This document shows, piece after piece, positions 13,006 through 21,974 of a stretch of 64,000 nucleotides of DNA. The position numbers and the translations under genes are program-made. Every line of letters begins with the position of its first letter. Position 1 is the stretch's first letter. The stretch is from NCBI GenBank assembly GCA_902706205.1, contig CACSKA010000004.1:365546-429545 (forward strand), read 5' to 3'. The notes under the pieces were generated by a model that saw only the letters and a program-made list of their open reading frames with translations, made no database searches and was not told the DNA's origin. This DNA comes from Chryseobacterium sp. 18061. Lineage in GTDB: Bacteria; Pseudomonadota; Gammaproteobacteria; Enterobacterales; Enterobacteriaceae.

Positions 13006-14625
13006 TTACAGTTTCGGACCTGCCTCAACCAGCGCCGCACCCGCAGGGGTATCGGTGTACTTCTCGAAGTTTTCCACGAATAGGTTTGCCAGCGCTTTGG
13101 CTTTCTCCTGCCACTGTTCAGGTGATGCGTAAGTATTACGCGGGTCCAGAATACGCGTATCCACACCTGGCAGTTCAGTTGGGATCTGCAGACTGAACAT
13201 CGGCAGTGTGAAGGTTTCAGTGTTATCCAGCGTGCCGTCGAGAATAGCGTCGATAATGGCGCGCGTATCTTTAATCGAGATACGTTTACCCGTGCCGTTC
13301 CAGCCGGTATTGACCAGATATGCCTGCGCGCCGGAGGCCTGCATACGTTTCACCAGCACTTCTGCGTACTGCGTCGGGTGCAGTGACAGGAATGCTGCGC
13401 CAAAGCAGGCGGAGAAGGTTGGCGTTGGTTCGGTTACGCCACGCTCGGTACCCGCCAGTTTGGCGGTAAAACCAGACAGGAAGTGGTACTGCGTCTGATT
13501 AGCCGTCAGGCGAGAAACCGGCGGCAGCACGCCGAAAGCGTCAGCGGTCAGGAAGATAACTTTGTTTGCATGGCCCGCTTTCGATACCGGTTTCACGATA
13601 TTGTCGATGTGGTAAATCGGGTAGGAAACGCGGGTGTTTTCGGTTTTCGACGCATCGTTGAAATCGATGGTGCCGTCGGCCAGCACGCTGACATTTTCCA
13701 GCAGAGCGTCGCGGCGAATGGCGTGATAGATATCCGGCTCGGCTTCTTCTGACAGGCGAATGGTTTTCGCGTAGCAGCCGCCTTCAAAGTTAAACACGCC
13801 GTCGTCGTCCCAGCCGTGCTCGTCATCGCCAATCAGGCGGCGTTTCGGATCGGTGGAGAGAGTGGTTTTTCCGGTGCCAGACAGGCCAAAGAACACCGCC
13901 ACATCGCCTTTTTCGCCGACGTTCGCTGAACAGTGCATCGAAGCGATGCCCTTCAGCGGCAGCAGGTAGTTCATGATCGAGAACATCCCTTTCTTCATTT
14001 CGCCGCCGTACCAGGTGCCGCCAATCAGCTGCACGCGTTCGGTCAGGTTGAAGGCTACGAAGTTTTCGGAGTTCAAACCTTGCTCTTGCCAGTTCGGGTT
14101 AGTGCATTTCGCGCCGTTCATCACCACGAAGTCAGGCTTAAAGGTCGCCAGCTCGTCGTCCGTTGGGCGGATAAACATGTTTTTTACGAAGTGTGCCTGC
14201 CAGGCAACTTCGGTAATAAAGCGCACGCACAGTCGAGTGTCGGCGTTAGCGCCACAGTACGCATCGATGATAAACAGGCGCTTACCTGAAAGTTGTTGGG
14301 TGACAAGTCCTTTGAGTTGCAGCCAGGTTTCTGGGGAGAGCGGTTTGTTGTCGTTCTTGCCTTTGCCTTTATCTGCCCACCACACGGTATCGCGGGTGGT
14401 GTCATCACGGACAATGTATTTATCTTTCGGCGAACGACCGGTAAATATACCGGTGTCGACGGCGATAGCACCGAGATTCGTCAGAACGCCACGCTCGTAC
14501 CCTTCCAGATTGGGGTTGAGCTCTTCCTCAAATAACGTGTCGTAATCAGGGTTGTAGACGATATCCTGGACGTCGTTGATTCCATAAGCCTTGAGATCCT
14601 GCGGGGTTATACCTTTAACACGCAT
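13006..14625 (-). CDS. pckA: Phosphoenolpyruvate carboxykinase (ATP)
   Basis: 539 residues (E. coli 540). Converts oxaloacetate plus ATP to phosphoenolpyruvate, the first committed step of gluconeogenesis. ATP-type PEPCK motifs are visible: kinase-1a P-loop [11 protein letters not shown] near 247-257, the metal/phosphate motif IGDDEHGW, and the RSPKDKYIV substrate loop near 65. Transcribed leftward, sharing a bidirectional terminator with envZ. A CRP-like site upstream fits catabolite control. Confidence 0.98.
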   Translation of the reverse strand: MRVKGITPQDLKAYGINDVQDIVYNPDYDTLFEEELNPNLEGYERGVLTNLGAIAVDTGIFTGRSPKDKYIVRDDTTRDTVWWADKGKGKNDNKPLSPETWLQLKGLVTQQLSGKRLFIIDAYCGANADTRLCVRFITEVAWQAHFVKNMFIRPTDDELATFKPDFVVMNGAKCTNPNWQEQGLNSENFVAFNLTERVQLIGGTWYGGEMKKGMFSIMNYLLPLKGIASMHCSANVGEKGDVAVFFGLSGTGKTTLSTDPKRRLIGDDEHGWDDDGVFNFEGGCYAKTIRLSEEAEPDIYHAIRRDALLENVSVLADGTIDFNDASKTENTRVSYPIYHIDNIVKPVSKAGHANKVIFLTADAFGVLPPVSRLTANQTQYHFLSGFTAKLAGTERGVTEPTPTFSACFGAAFLSLHPTQYAEVLVKRMQASGAQAYLVNTGWNGTGKRISIKDTRAIIDAILDGTLDNTETFTLPMFSLQIPTELPGVDTRILDPRNTYASPEQWQEKAKALANLFVENFEKYTDTPAGAALVEAGPKL

Positions 14626-15000
14626 GTCACTGCTCCTTAGCCAATATGTACTGCCAATGATTGTAGGGTTGTTTGAGGGTTATTGACCGCGACCAGGCTC
14701 ATAGATTTGCGTATCCGGACTCTCGTCAAACTAACGGAAAACACGGTGACTCCTGTCACGAGGCGAGACAGATTATGGCAGGAAACGTTTTTTAGTGGGG
14801 GGAAATGTTCCTAAACCGTTAACAAATGGTTTAATGAGCTGATGGAATGTGAATGTAATCGCATTCCTGAAAATAAGTTACGGAAGGGTTACAGAAAAAA
14901 TCGATTCACTTCTCGGCCACATATCTGAAAACCGGCGAAAAGATGTGCGTACTCATCTGCTCTGTATGAAAATGCAGCTTTTATTAACAGGGTTGTTGTG
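14626..15000. promoter_or_regulatory. pckA/yhgE divergent intergenic region with CRP-like site
   Basis: 375 bp with no convincing gene. TGTGA-ATGTAA-TCGCA at 14848-14863 is one base off the CRP consensus TGTGA-N6-TCACA. It could serve pckA, which is CRP-activated in E. coli. A perfect inverted repeat gtgac-tcct-gtcac lies at 14746-14759; its binder, if any, is unknown. Confidence 0.5.
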
Positions 15001-16761
15001 ATGAAAAATGAAAGCGGATATTCCCCAGGAGGCCGGACGGCGGTCTTGCTGGTAGGCGCTGTGCTAGGGGGCCTATGCTACCTGTTGGGACGCCATTATC
15101 AGTTGAGGGTACAGACGGATGACAATCTGTGGTCGCTGGGCATCATCATGATGGCGGTCCCTGCCACCGTCATGGTGACCTCAACATTGACTTCATCCCG
15201 ACTCTCTCTACCCCTGAGGCTTATCACCCTGGTCGTGATCTGGGGATTACTGGCGCTGTCGGGTATCGCTGCCGCTCGGCAGGATGCGTTTTCCGGCCTG
15301 GAGATGTGGGAGCGTCGGGAGTGGTTTCTGGCGTTCAGCGTGCAACTGATGTTCATCGGCCTGCTATTACTCCCCTGGCTGCAATGGCGCTTTGAACCGT
15401 CCGAAGGGCAGACGTTTTACACCGCATTTTATCGCCGATACGGTAATAACGTACTGACGTTGCTGGTCGTGATGATGGCAAGCGGCCTCTTGTGGTTGAT
15501 TTTGCTTTTGTGGGCAAAATTGTTCGAGATGATTAATATCACTCTGTTTTACAAGATATTTTTTGATTCCGGATGGTTCTTTTCACTGGTGACGGGGGCG
15601 GTCTCTGGCCTGGTGGTGGTATTGACTCAGCGCCTGACAAAGCGGTTCGAGGCGATACAAAATCTGTTGACGCTTATTGCCAGTTGGCTGTTGCCGTTGG
15701 TGTCTCTGCTCACTCTATCGTTCATTATGGTTCTGCCGTTTGTGGGGCTCGAGGCGCTTTCACATCAGCTTTCAGCCGCTGGGTTACTGAACTGTTTGGC
15801 GCTGATTTCTCTGGTGCTGGTCACCGTCGTTTTCGGTCCAGAGCGCAATGTACAGCGCTACCCTTCAGGACTGCGCTATCTGATTTATGCTTCTGTGCTG
15901 GCGTTGCCGCTATATGCGCTTCTGGCATCATGGGCGCTTTGGCTGCGCATCCATCAATACGGGTGGACGCCCGATCGCCTTTATGCGGTGCTGGTCACCA
16001 GCATCACGGTTATCTGGGCATGTGGCTACTGTGCCAGCCTGCTGTTTAGCCGACGCGATCCCCTCAAATTACAGGATATCGTGGTGCCTGCCGTCTTCCT
16101 GCTGATGTTGATTCTCCTCATTCTGTTGCGCACTCCACTCCTGGATGTGTGGAAAATTAGCGTGAATGACCAGATGTCCCGTTATCAGTCAGGAAAAATA
16201 ACGGCGGAGCAGATTAGCCTCAACATGTTGAGCCAGGCGGGTCATCGGGGGCAGCAGGCCCTGCGCACGTTACAGCAGGACGAGAAATTTATAGCAGACC
16301 CTCAGCGCAGGCGAGAGCTGACCCTGCTGTTGACGCCGCGAGAAAAACTCGACGCGCCAGTGACGCAAGCGAGGCTGAAGGAAAGCATTACGGTCGTGCC
16401 CGCAGATTTACAGCCGGAGGCGCAGCTGTGGAGCGCTATCGGTAACGAGCGGTATCTGGCTACGTCCTGCCTGGGGAATAAGGAGGATTGCCTGCTTGTC
16501 AGCCAGGACCTCAATCATGATGGGCAGCCTGAATGGGTCATCTATCAATTTTCTGAGGGAAGGGCGATTGTTTATGGGCGTAAGGATCAGGGATGGGTCA
16601 TGGCGGGACAATCCCGGCGTTTTCCTCAGGGGTTAACCCGGGAGGAACTGCTTCAAGCGCTGGCTCAGAAGAAAGTGATAACGGTGAAAAAGGAGTGGGA
16701 TGATATCGCCATCTTTGGCGAGCGGGTTAAGATTGATTACTACGACACGGTCGGGCATTAG
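15001..16761 (+). CDS. yhgE: DUF4153 polytopic inner-membrane protein (YhgE-like)
   Basis: 586 residues from the ATG at 15001; a GTG directly upstream would add one residue, but the agggtt SD spaces better to the ATG. The N-terminal two thirds contain about ten to twelve hydrophobic helices (from about residue 15 to 375). A soluble C-terminal part covers about 380-586. At about 503 there is a DLNHDGQPE segment resembling DxNxDG calcium loops or FG-GAP-type repeats. Function unknown. The position between pckA and hslO matches E. coli yhgE, but the protein is less conserved than its neighbours. Confidence 0.85.
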   Translation: MKNESGYSPGGRTAVLLVGAVLGGLCYLLGRHYQLRVQTDDNLWSLGIIMMAVPATVMVTSTLTSSRLSLPLRLITLVVIWGLLALSGIAAARQDAFSGLEMWERREWFLAFSVQLMFIGLLLLPWLQWRFEPSEGQTFYTAFYRRYGNNVLTLLVVMMASGLLWLILLLWAKLFEMINITLFYKIFFDSGWFFSLVTGAVSGLVVVLTQRLTKRFEAIQNLLTLIASWLLPLVSLLTLSFIMVLPFVGLEALSHQLSAAGLLNCLALISLVLVTVVFGPERNVQRYPSGLRYLIYASVLALPLYALLASWALWLRIHQYGWTPDRLYAVLVTSITVIWACGYCASLLFSRRDPLKLQDIVVPAVFLLMLILLILLRTPLLDVWKISVNDQMSRYQSGKITAEQISLNMLSQAGHRGQQALRTLQQDEKFIADPQRRRELTLLLTPREKLDAPVTQARLKESITVVPADLQPEAQLWSAIGNERYLATSCLGNKEDCLLVSQDLNHDGQPEWVIYQFSEGRAIVYGRKDQGWVMAGQSRRFPQGLTREELLQALAQKKVITVKKEWDDIAIFGERVKIDYYDTVGH

Positions 16762-16764
16762 TGT

Positions 16765-16797
16765 TTAAAAGCTCCCCAGAAGGGAGCTTTTGCTTTT
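16765..16797. terminator. Bidirectional terminator between yhgE and hslO
   Basis: Stem aaaagctccc / gggagctttt with a short loop, 5 bp after the yhgE stop and just beyond the converging hslO stop, with a T-rich tail on the plus strand. Confidence 0.9.
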
Positions 16798-16801
16798 GCT
16801 A

Positions 16802-17683
16802 TCAATGAACCTGCGGATCCGCCGGGGAGGCGTTGTTGCGGATCTCAGCAATGTCCATCGAATTGAACACGTAATGACTGCCGCAGTAGTCGCAGTTCAT
16901 ATCGATTTCACCGTCATCAGCCAGAATGCTGTCAACTTCTTCATCTGGCAGCGTTCTCAGCGCATCGGCGCAGCGCTCACGGGAACAGGTGCACTTGAAT
17001 TCGACGGTTTGTGGGTCGTAAACCGTCACTTCTTCTTCGTGATACAGACGCCACAGTACATCGTTCGCTGGCAGGCCAAACAGCTCTTCCGCTTTGATGG
17101 TGTCGGTCAGTGTCGCCAGATGCTCAAAATCGGAGGTCTGTGCGTTTTGCGCTGGCATCACCTGCAGCAGAATCCCGCCCGCCGCCATTTTGCCATCGTG
17201 CTCACCGGTACGAATGATAAGACGCGTCGGCAGCTGTTCGGAGCGCAGGAAGTAGTCTTCCAGACACGCCGCCAGCGTATCGCCTTCCAGACCCACCACG
17301 CCCTGATAGCGCTCGCCTTCTTCCGGCGCAATGGTGATAACCAGATAACCGTTACCGACCAGCGTTTCCAGATCCGCATTTTCCGGGATATCGCCCTGAA
17401 CACGCGCCACACCGCGCAGCTGTTGATTGTTGTTGCCGTTAATTACCGCCAGCGACATGGGACCATCACCCTGCAGCTGCACGGTGATGTCACCGGCAAA
17501 CTTCAGCGTCGCGGTCAGCAGACTGGTTGCCACCAGCAACTCGGCCAGCACGTTTTTTACCGGCTGTGGATAGCTGTGGTTAGCAAGAACCTGCTCCAGC
17601 GTTTCGGAGACGGTGACCAGTTCGCCGCGTACGGCCACGTTTTCAAACAGATAGCGATGTAATTGATCGTGTTGAATCATCAT
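16802..17683 (-). CDS. hslO: Redox-regulated chaperone Hsp33
   Basis: 293 residues. N-terminal substrate-binding domain plus a C-terminal zinc redox switch with Cys231-x-Cys233 (CTCSRERC) and Cys264-xx-Cys267 (CDYC). Oxidation releases zinc and activates holdase activity against oxidative unfolding. The start is MM: either of two adjacent ATGs can be used, with a purine-rich SD (aagagaga) closer to optimal for the second. Downstream of hslR with a 20-bp gap, likely one operon with yrfG. Confidence 0.96.
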   Translation of the reverse strand: MMIQHDQLHRYLFENVAVRGELVTVSETLEQVLANHSYPQPVKNVLAELLVATSLLTATLKFAGDITVQLQGDGPMSLAVINGNNNQQLRGVARVQGDIPENADLETLVGNGYLVITIAPEEGERYQGVVGLEGDTLAACLEDYFLRSEQLPTRLIIRTGEHDGKMAAGGILLQVMPAQNAQTSDFEHLATLTDTIKAEELFGLPANDVLWRLYHEEEVTVYDPQTVEFKCTCSRERCADALRTLPDEEVDSILADDGEIDMNCDYCGSHYVFNSMDIAEIRNNASPADPQVH

Positions 17684-17703
17684 TTTCTCTCTTAAGGGAA
17701 CGG

Positions 17704-18108
17704 CTACTCACTGTTCCCATGTTTAAATCTCATCAGGTCGCGGCGCTCTTTTTTATCAGGGCGACGGTCCGGGTGCGGCATGGTCAACGCGTTGAGCTTG
17801 CGGGCCACGGCCATTTTTTCCCGTTTTTCGATACTTTCGGCTGTTTCTTCGTACAGCAGCGTGGCTTCGGTGGCCGGGCGTCGCTGCTCGGTGATGCCTT
17901 TAATCATCACCGTCCGTTCGTCGTTGCCCTGACGCAGCGTCAGCATGGCGTTCATCTCCACCACTTTGCTGGGTTTGCTGCGCTGTCCGTTGTAATGCAC
18001 TTTACCGCCTTCTACCATTTCGCGCGCAACCGCGCGGGTTTTGTAGAAGCGGGCCGCCCAGAGCCACTTATCCAGCCGGACGGCGGCTTCGGTGGGTTTC
18101 TCTTTCAT
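17704..18108 (-). CDS. hslR: Heat-shock protein Hsp15, 50S ribosome rescue factor
   Basis: 134 residues. S4-type RNA-binding domain at about 10-70 ([22 protein letters not shown]) and a basic C-terminal tail ([14 protein letters not shown]). Hsp15 binds 50S subunits carrying a stalled peptidyl-tRNA and assists recycling. It sits between yrfG (10 bp) and hslO (20 bp), the same order as E. coli. Confidence 0.96.
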   Translation of the reverse strand: MKEKPTEAAVRLDKWLWAARFYKTRAVAREMVEGGKVHYNGQRSKPSKVVEMNAMLTLRQGNDERTVMIKGITEQRRPATEATLLYEETAESIEKREKMAVARKLNALTMPHPDRRPDKKERRDLMRFKHGNSE

Positions 18109-18118
18109 GGCTTCTCCT

Positions 18119-18787
18119 TCACCGGATCCCGGGGATCAGGCGACGATAATCATTCAATGCCGGGTGACGCTGATACTGTTTTTCCGCAATGCCGGAGTCA
18201 GGATTGGTGACGCCCAGGCAGTAGCGAATACCGAATAACGCGGCGGCATCGAGGATAGTCTCGCTGTCGTCAATGAATAGCGTCTTATGCGCATCCAGTG
18301 TGGTTTCTTCGGCTACAGCCTGCCACAAACGCTGATCTTCTTTCGGATAACCAAATGTGTGGGTGGAAACTAATAAATCAAGGTGTGACGCCAGACCGGT
18401 ATGTTCCAGCTTCACCGCCAGGTTATGCGGATGCGCGTTGGTCAGCAATATGCGGCGCTTGCCGCTGGCTTTCAGAGCATCAAGGAACGGCACGGTGTCT
18501 TCTCGCATCACGGCGTGCGGACCTTGCGCGGTTGTCATGGCGCAGATATCCAGCCCCAGGCGCTCGCTCCAGAAATCCAGACAGTACCAGTTTAGCGTAT
18601 GCTGCACGGCGTGATATTCCTGGCTGATACGTTCCCGAGCTTCCTGCGGGCTGATGCCGTTTTGCGCGCCGTAGGTTTCCGGGACCAGCTGCTGCCAGAA
18701 ATAATTGTCGAATGCGAGATCGAGAAGCGTACCGTCCATATCCAGCAGAACGGTGTCGACCTCATTCCAGTCGATGTCAAAATGCAT
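18119..18787 (-). CDS. yrfG: HAD-superfamily GMP/IMP nucleotidase YrfG
   Basis: 222 residues. HAD motif I DMDGTLLDL with Asp16 and Asp18, motif II LLTNAHP near 115, motif III Lys in the FGYPKEDQRLW region, motif IV FIDDSETIL near 173. Purine nucleoside monophosphate 5'-nucleotidase activity is known for the E. coli protein. First gene of the yrfG-hslR-hslO cluster in transcription order, following igaA. Confidence 0.94.
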   Translation of the reverse strand: MHFDIDWNEVDTVLLDMDGTLLDLAFDNYFWQQLVPETYGAQNGISPQEARERISQEYHAVQHTLNWYCLDFWSERLGLDICAMTTAQGPHAVMREDTVPFLDALKASGKRRILLTNAHPHNLAVKLEHTGLASHLDLLVSTHTFGYPKEDQRLWQAVAEETTLDAHKTLFIDDSETILDAAALFGIRYCLGVTNPDSGIAEKQYQRHPALNDYRRLIPGIR

Positions 18788-18856
18788 GTTGCGTCTCCAG
18801 CCGGAAGAATGCGCGACAGGTTATCACACCGGTCGCGCGAGCGGGAGCAGGACGGT

Positions 18857-21004
18857 TTAGCTGTCTGTGGGATCCTGGTGCAGCAGGTCAGGCGAGGTCA
18901 GCAGCACGGGGTTAAGGCTGCTTTCGTAATATTTATGAATTTCCGCCATGCGCATGCCGTGACGATGGTAGCGGCGAATGGCCTGAACCCCGTTCCAGAC
19001 AAAACACCCCAGCATCGCCAGCATCAGCAGCGTAATGCTGACGTAGCGCCACAGGCCAGAGCTGTCAGGCATACGGTGCAGATTGATGTGTTTGGTGCCA
19101 TTGGCGTCGGTGTAGAGATTGGTGACAATCCCTTCGGCGTTGAACGGCGTGTGCATCAGCATACCGGCGAGGCGCTGGAATTCAGTCCACTGTTCGTGTG
19201 CCGGGTAGTCGTACAGGCTGACCGACGGCCATGGCTGCGACACCAGATCGCTGCCTTCGTCACTGGTAATCAGGAAACCACCAGGCGCCGGGCTGTTTAA
19301 GGCCTGCGCCGCGCGCGAGGTTTCACGCATCACAAACGGTGCGGTTGAGGTTGTAACCAGATTATCCAGTGATTCTGCGCTGACCGGGCGCAATAGCACG
19401 TTTATACCATCCAGTTTTCCGGCGCTGGCCCGCTTAGTCAGGGTTTCCCAGTCGCGGGTGTTACCGAGGTTGACCAGTGCATTCTTCAGACGCGCACAGT
19501 CGTCTTCAGCAGAGCACAAATCTTGTGTTTTCAGCACGATATCGGCGAAGTCATCTAACAACACCATCCCGGATTTTTGAATGGCTGAGCGCAGCGCCGG
19601 ACTGACGCGAGAACTGTCATCCGGGCTGGGATGTAGCTGGCGATTCACCGCCTGTATCAGCGCTGTGGCTTTAGTGACGATATCGGATTCTGGCAGCGGA
19701 AGCGGCGGGGCGTCATTCCAGATAATTTGCGAGCAGTCAAAAGGCATAAACGGCGAGTTATCCTGCGCGGTCCATGTTCCCTGCGAATGGATATTGCACA
19801 TGCCGGTGCCAGAAATATGCAGCGTATCGCCGACACGTACGCCAGCCAGATCGAGCTGGTTAACGGTGGTGGCCTCAATAGTTTGCGCACCTTTCAACCA
19901 CGATATCGTAAACTTAAACGGCATCCCGAGCGGAACGCTCATCCACAGCATCACCACAATCAGCAGCGCGCCACCGGCAATAATGGCGCTGCGAAGCCAG
20001 TGCTGGAGCGGGAAGTGCTTCACTTCATTATGCAGTGACAAAAAACGACCCTGACGCACGACGTGGCGGTCGAGGTAAATGTCGATATCGGTTTGCTGGC
20101 CGAGATCCTGCGCGATAAACGGCTGCCAATGGCGCGGATAAATCAGGTCGATAATGCCGAGCGAAATGTTGTTGATGTGTTCCTGGTCGTTTTCACCGAA
20201 CAGGCCCCAGCGTTTCGGCGTACCTCGCAGGCAGTGAATTTCGCGCAGCGCGGTTTTCGACGGCGGAGCAAACAGGCCCCACAGGCCAAATGCCAGCAGC
20301 AAAATCGCCCCCCCGGTGACCCACGGGACAAACACTTCCGGCACCATCAGGGCGCAGAAAAACAGCAGGAATGAGCCGACAATCAGCAGCGCTTCACGCA
20401 GGCCGTCCGGGCGACTCAGGGCATATTCTTCGTGGCTTTCCTGGCGAATATTCAGCAGTTCAATCTGCTCGCTTTCTTCCCCGCGAATGGATGCCTGGGT
20501 CGAGGGTACTTGCTCCAGCGCGTAGCCTCGCGCTTCCTGCTTATGGTCGCGCAGCGTATGGCCGTTGAGGGAAATGACCAGCGGCAGGGAATCAGTGTGG
20601 ATCAGTTCAACTTCGTTCTCGTCATTGATGTACTGCTCCCAAAAAGGCGGCAGATGGATTTCAATGGAGTCGAGGAAGTAGCGCCACTTGTTTGGATCTT
20701 CCGTGGTGATACCGTAGCGGGTGATCGACTGAGTGACGATATAGACGGTGTTGCTCTGGGCATTAAGCGTCAGCACGGACGGTGCCACAGTGGCACCGGA
20801 TGCAGGAACTTCCAGCGTGCGGCTCAGGCCTTCGACATAACTTTCGACGGCACTGTGTTCTTCGCTGGACATCTTACGCGTAGTTGCGCCAATAAACGCA
20901 TGCAGCCGGGGAATACGCCGGTGCTGTGAGCGCTGTCGATAGAACCACCCTGCAAGCAATGCGCAGGCCAGCATAGCAGCGAAAAGAATCAAAAAGGTGC
21001 CCAT
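18857..21004 (-). CDS. igaA: Inner-membrane Rcs repressor IgaA/YrfF/UmoB
   Basis: 715 residues (E. coli 711). A membrane helix at the extreme N-terminus (about 2-20), a pair of helices near 210-250, one near 340-360 and one near 655-675. These separate two cytoplasmic parts and one large periplasmic domain. IgaA restrains the Rcs phosphorelay through RcsD and is essential in Rcs-competent enterics. It is transcribed toward yrfG and divergent from nudE. Confidence 0.95.
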   Translation of the reverse strand: MGTFLILFAAMLACALLAGWFYRQRSQHRRIPRLHAFIGATTRKMSSEEHSAVESYVEGLSRTLEVPASGATVAPSVLTLNAQSNTVYIVTQSITRYGITTEDPNKWRYFLDSIEIHLPPFWEQYINDENEVELIHTDSLPLVISLNGHTLRDHKQEARGYALEQVPSTQASIRGEESEQIELLNIRQESHEEYALSRPDGLREALLIVGSFLLFFCALMVPEVFVPWVTGGAILLLAFGLWGLFAPPSKTALREIHCLRGTPKRWGLFGENDQEHINNISLGIIDLIYPRHWQPFIAQDLGQQTDIDIYLDRHVVRQGRFLSLHNEVKHFPLQHWLRSAIIAGGALLIVVMLWMSVPLGMPFKFTISWLKGAQTIEATTVNQLDLAGVRVGDTLHISGTGMCNIHSQGTWTAQDNSPFMPFDCSQIIWNDAPPLPLPESDIVTKATALIQAVNRQLHPSPDDSSRVSPALRSAIQKSGMVLLDDFADIVLKTQDLCSAEDDCARLKNALVNLGNTRDWETLTKRASAGKLDGINVLLRPVSAESLDNLVTTSTAPFVMRETSRAAQALNSPAPGGFLITSDEGSDLVSQPWPSVSLYDYPAHEQWTEFQRLAGMLMHTPFNAEGIVTNLYTDANGTKHINLHRMPDSSGLWRYVSITLLMLAMLGCFVWNGVQAIRRYHRHGMRMAEIHKYYESSLNPVLLTSPDLLHQDPTDS

Positions 21005-21323
21005 GCTTTTCCCATCATACTTATTCTTACAGGTTTCGTCGGTTGCCCATTAACACAGAACGTGAGCCCGTAGTTAGCTATCGGCACGTATCACCCAGAA
21101 CTTGAACGATTTATTACGTTCTGACGCAACTTTTGAGCATATCAGAGGTCAACGCAAGCGAATATCAGCAAATTCTCAAATTCATTGCAAGGTCTTGACT
21201 TTTTGTTTAAAAAAGTGACTCATGCTGAAAGTTACACAAATGTAAATATGTGAAGTCGGGAATTGCCTAAACTGTGCGGCATGTCGCACAATTACCCTGT
21301 TATCACAGCAAACACAGGTCACC
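21005..21323. promoter_or_regulatory. igaA/nudE divergent intergenic region
   Basis: 319 bp without a credible gene. Visible features are a TTGACT -35-like hexamer near 21195 on the nudE side and a perfect 6-bp inverted repeat tgtgcg-gcatgt-cgcaca at 21273-21290, about 35 bp before nudE. No regulator could be assigned. Confidence 0.4.
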
Positions 21324-21890
21324 ATGGATAAACCCTTAACAAAACCCACCATCCATAAAGTCGAAACGGTAGCGCGTTCTCGACTGTTTAGTGTGGAGAG
21401 CGTGGACCTGGAATTCAGCAATGGCGAGCGCCGCGTGTATGAACGGATGCGTCCTTCCACGCGTGAAGCGGTGATGATAGTCCCCATTGTTGACGACCAT
21501 CTTATTCTGATCCGCGAATACGCCGTGGGAACGGAATCGTATGAGCTCGGGTTTTCGAAAGGCCTCATCGATGCGGGTGAAAGTGTGTTTGAAGCCGCCA
21601 ATCGCGAGCTGAAAGAGGAAGTGGGATTCGGTGCCAATAACCTGACGTTTCTGAAGAAACTCGGGATGGCACCGTCGTACTTCTCCAGCAAAATGAATAT
21701 CGTAGTGGCGGAAGATCTTTATCCGGAATCATTGCCGGGTGATGAACCTGAACCGCTGCCGCAGGTGCGCTGGCCACTGGCTCAAATGCTGGCGTTGCTG
21801 GAAGACCCCGATTTTAACGAAGCCCGTAACGTGAGCGCGCTGTTCCTGGTGCGTGAATGGCTGAAAGCGCAGGGCCGTTTGAGCGAGTAG
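21324..21890 (+). CDS. nudE: ADP compounds hydrolase NudE (Nudix)
   Basis: 188 residues. A complete Nudix box runs from Gly80: G-x5-E86-x7-R94-E95-L-x-E98-E99-x-G101-F, with the metal-binding glutamates present. Hydrolyses ADP-ribose, Ap3A and NADH in E. coli. The N-terminal beta-sheet region at 1-50 follows the ADP-ribose pyrophosphatase-like arrangement. Converges on mrcA. Confidence 0.95.
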   Translation: MDKPLTKPTIHKVETVARSRLFSVESVDLEFSNGERRVYERMRPSTREAVMIVPIVDDHLILIREYAVGTESYELGFSKGLIDAGESVFEAANRELKEEVGFGANNLTFLKKLGMAPSYFSSKMNIVVAEDLYPESLPGDEPEPLPQVRWPLAQMLALLEDPDFNEARNVSALFLVREWLKAQGRLSE

Positions 21891-21904
21891 GCCCGGTAAG
21901 CGTA

Positions 21905-21974
21905 GCGCCTTCAGGCAAAAAGCCTCAGGCGCTTTATTGAGATCAGCAAAAAGGCGCCAGAGGCGCCTTTTTTG
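21905..21974. terminator. Terminator region between nudE and mrcA
   Basis: Two hairpins. An imperfect one, gcgccttcaggc / gcctcaggcgc (21905-21932), is preceded by a half REP (gcccggtaagcgtagcgcc). A strong one follows: aaaaaggcgcc-aga-ggcgcctttttt (about 21948-21973), with A- and T-tracts on its two sides. The second can terminate both converging genes. Confidence 0.88.
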
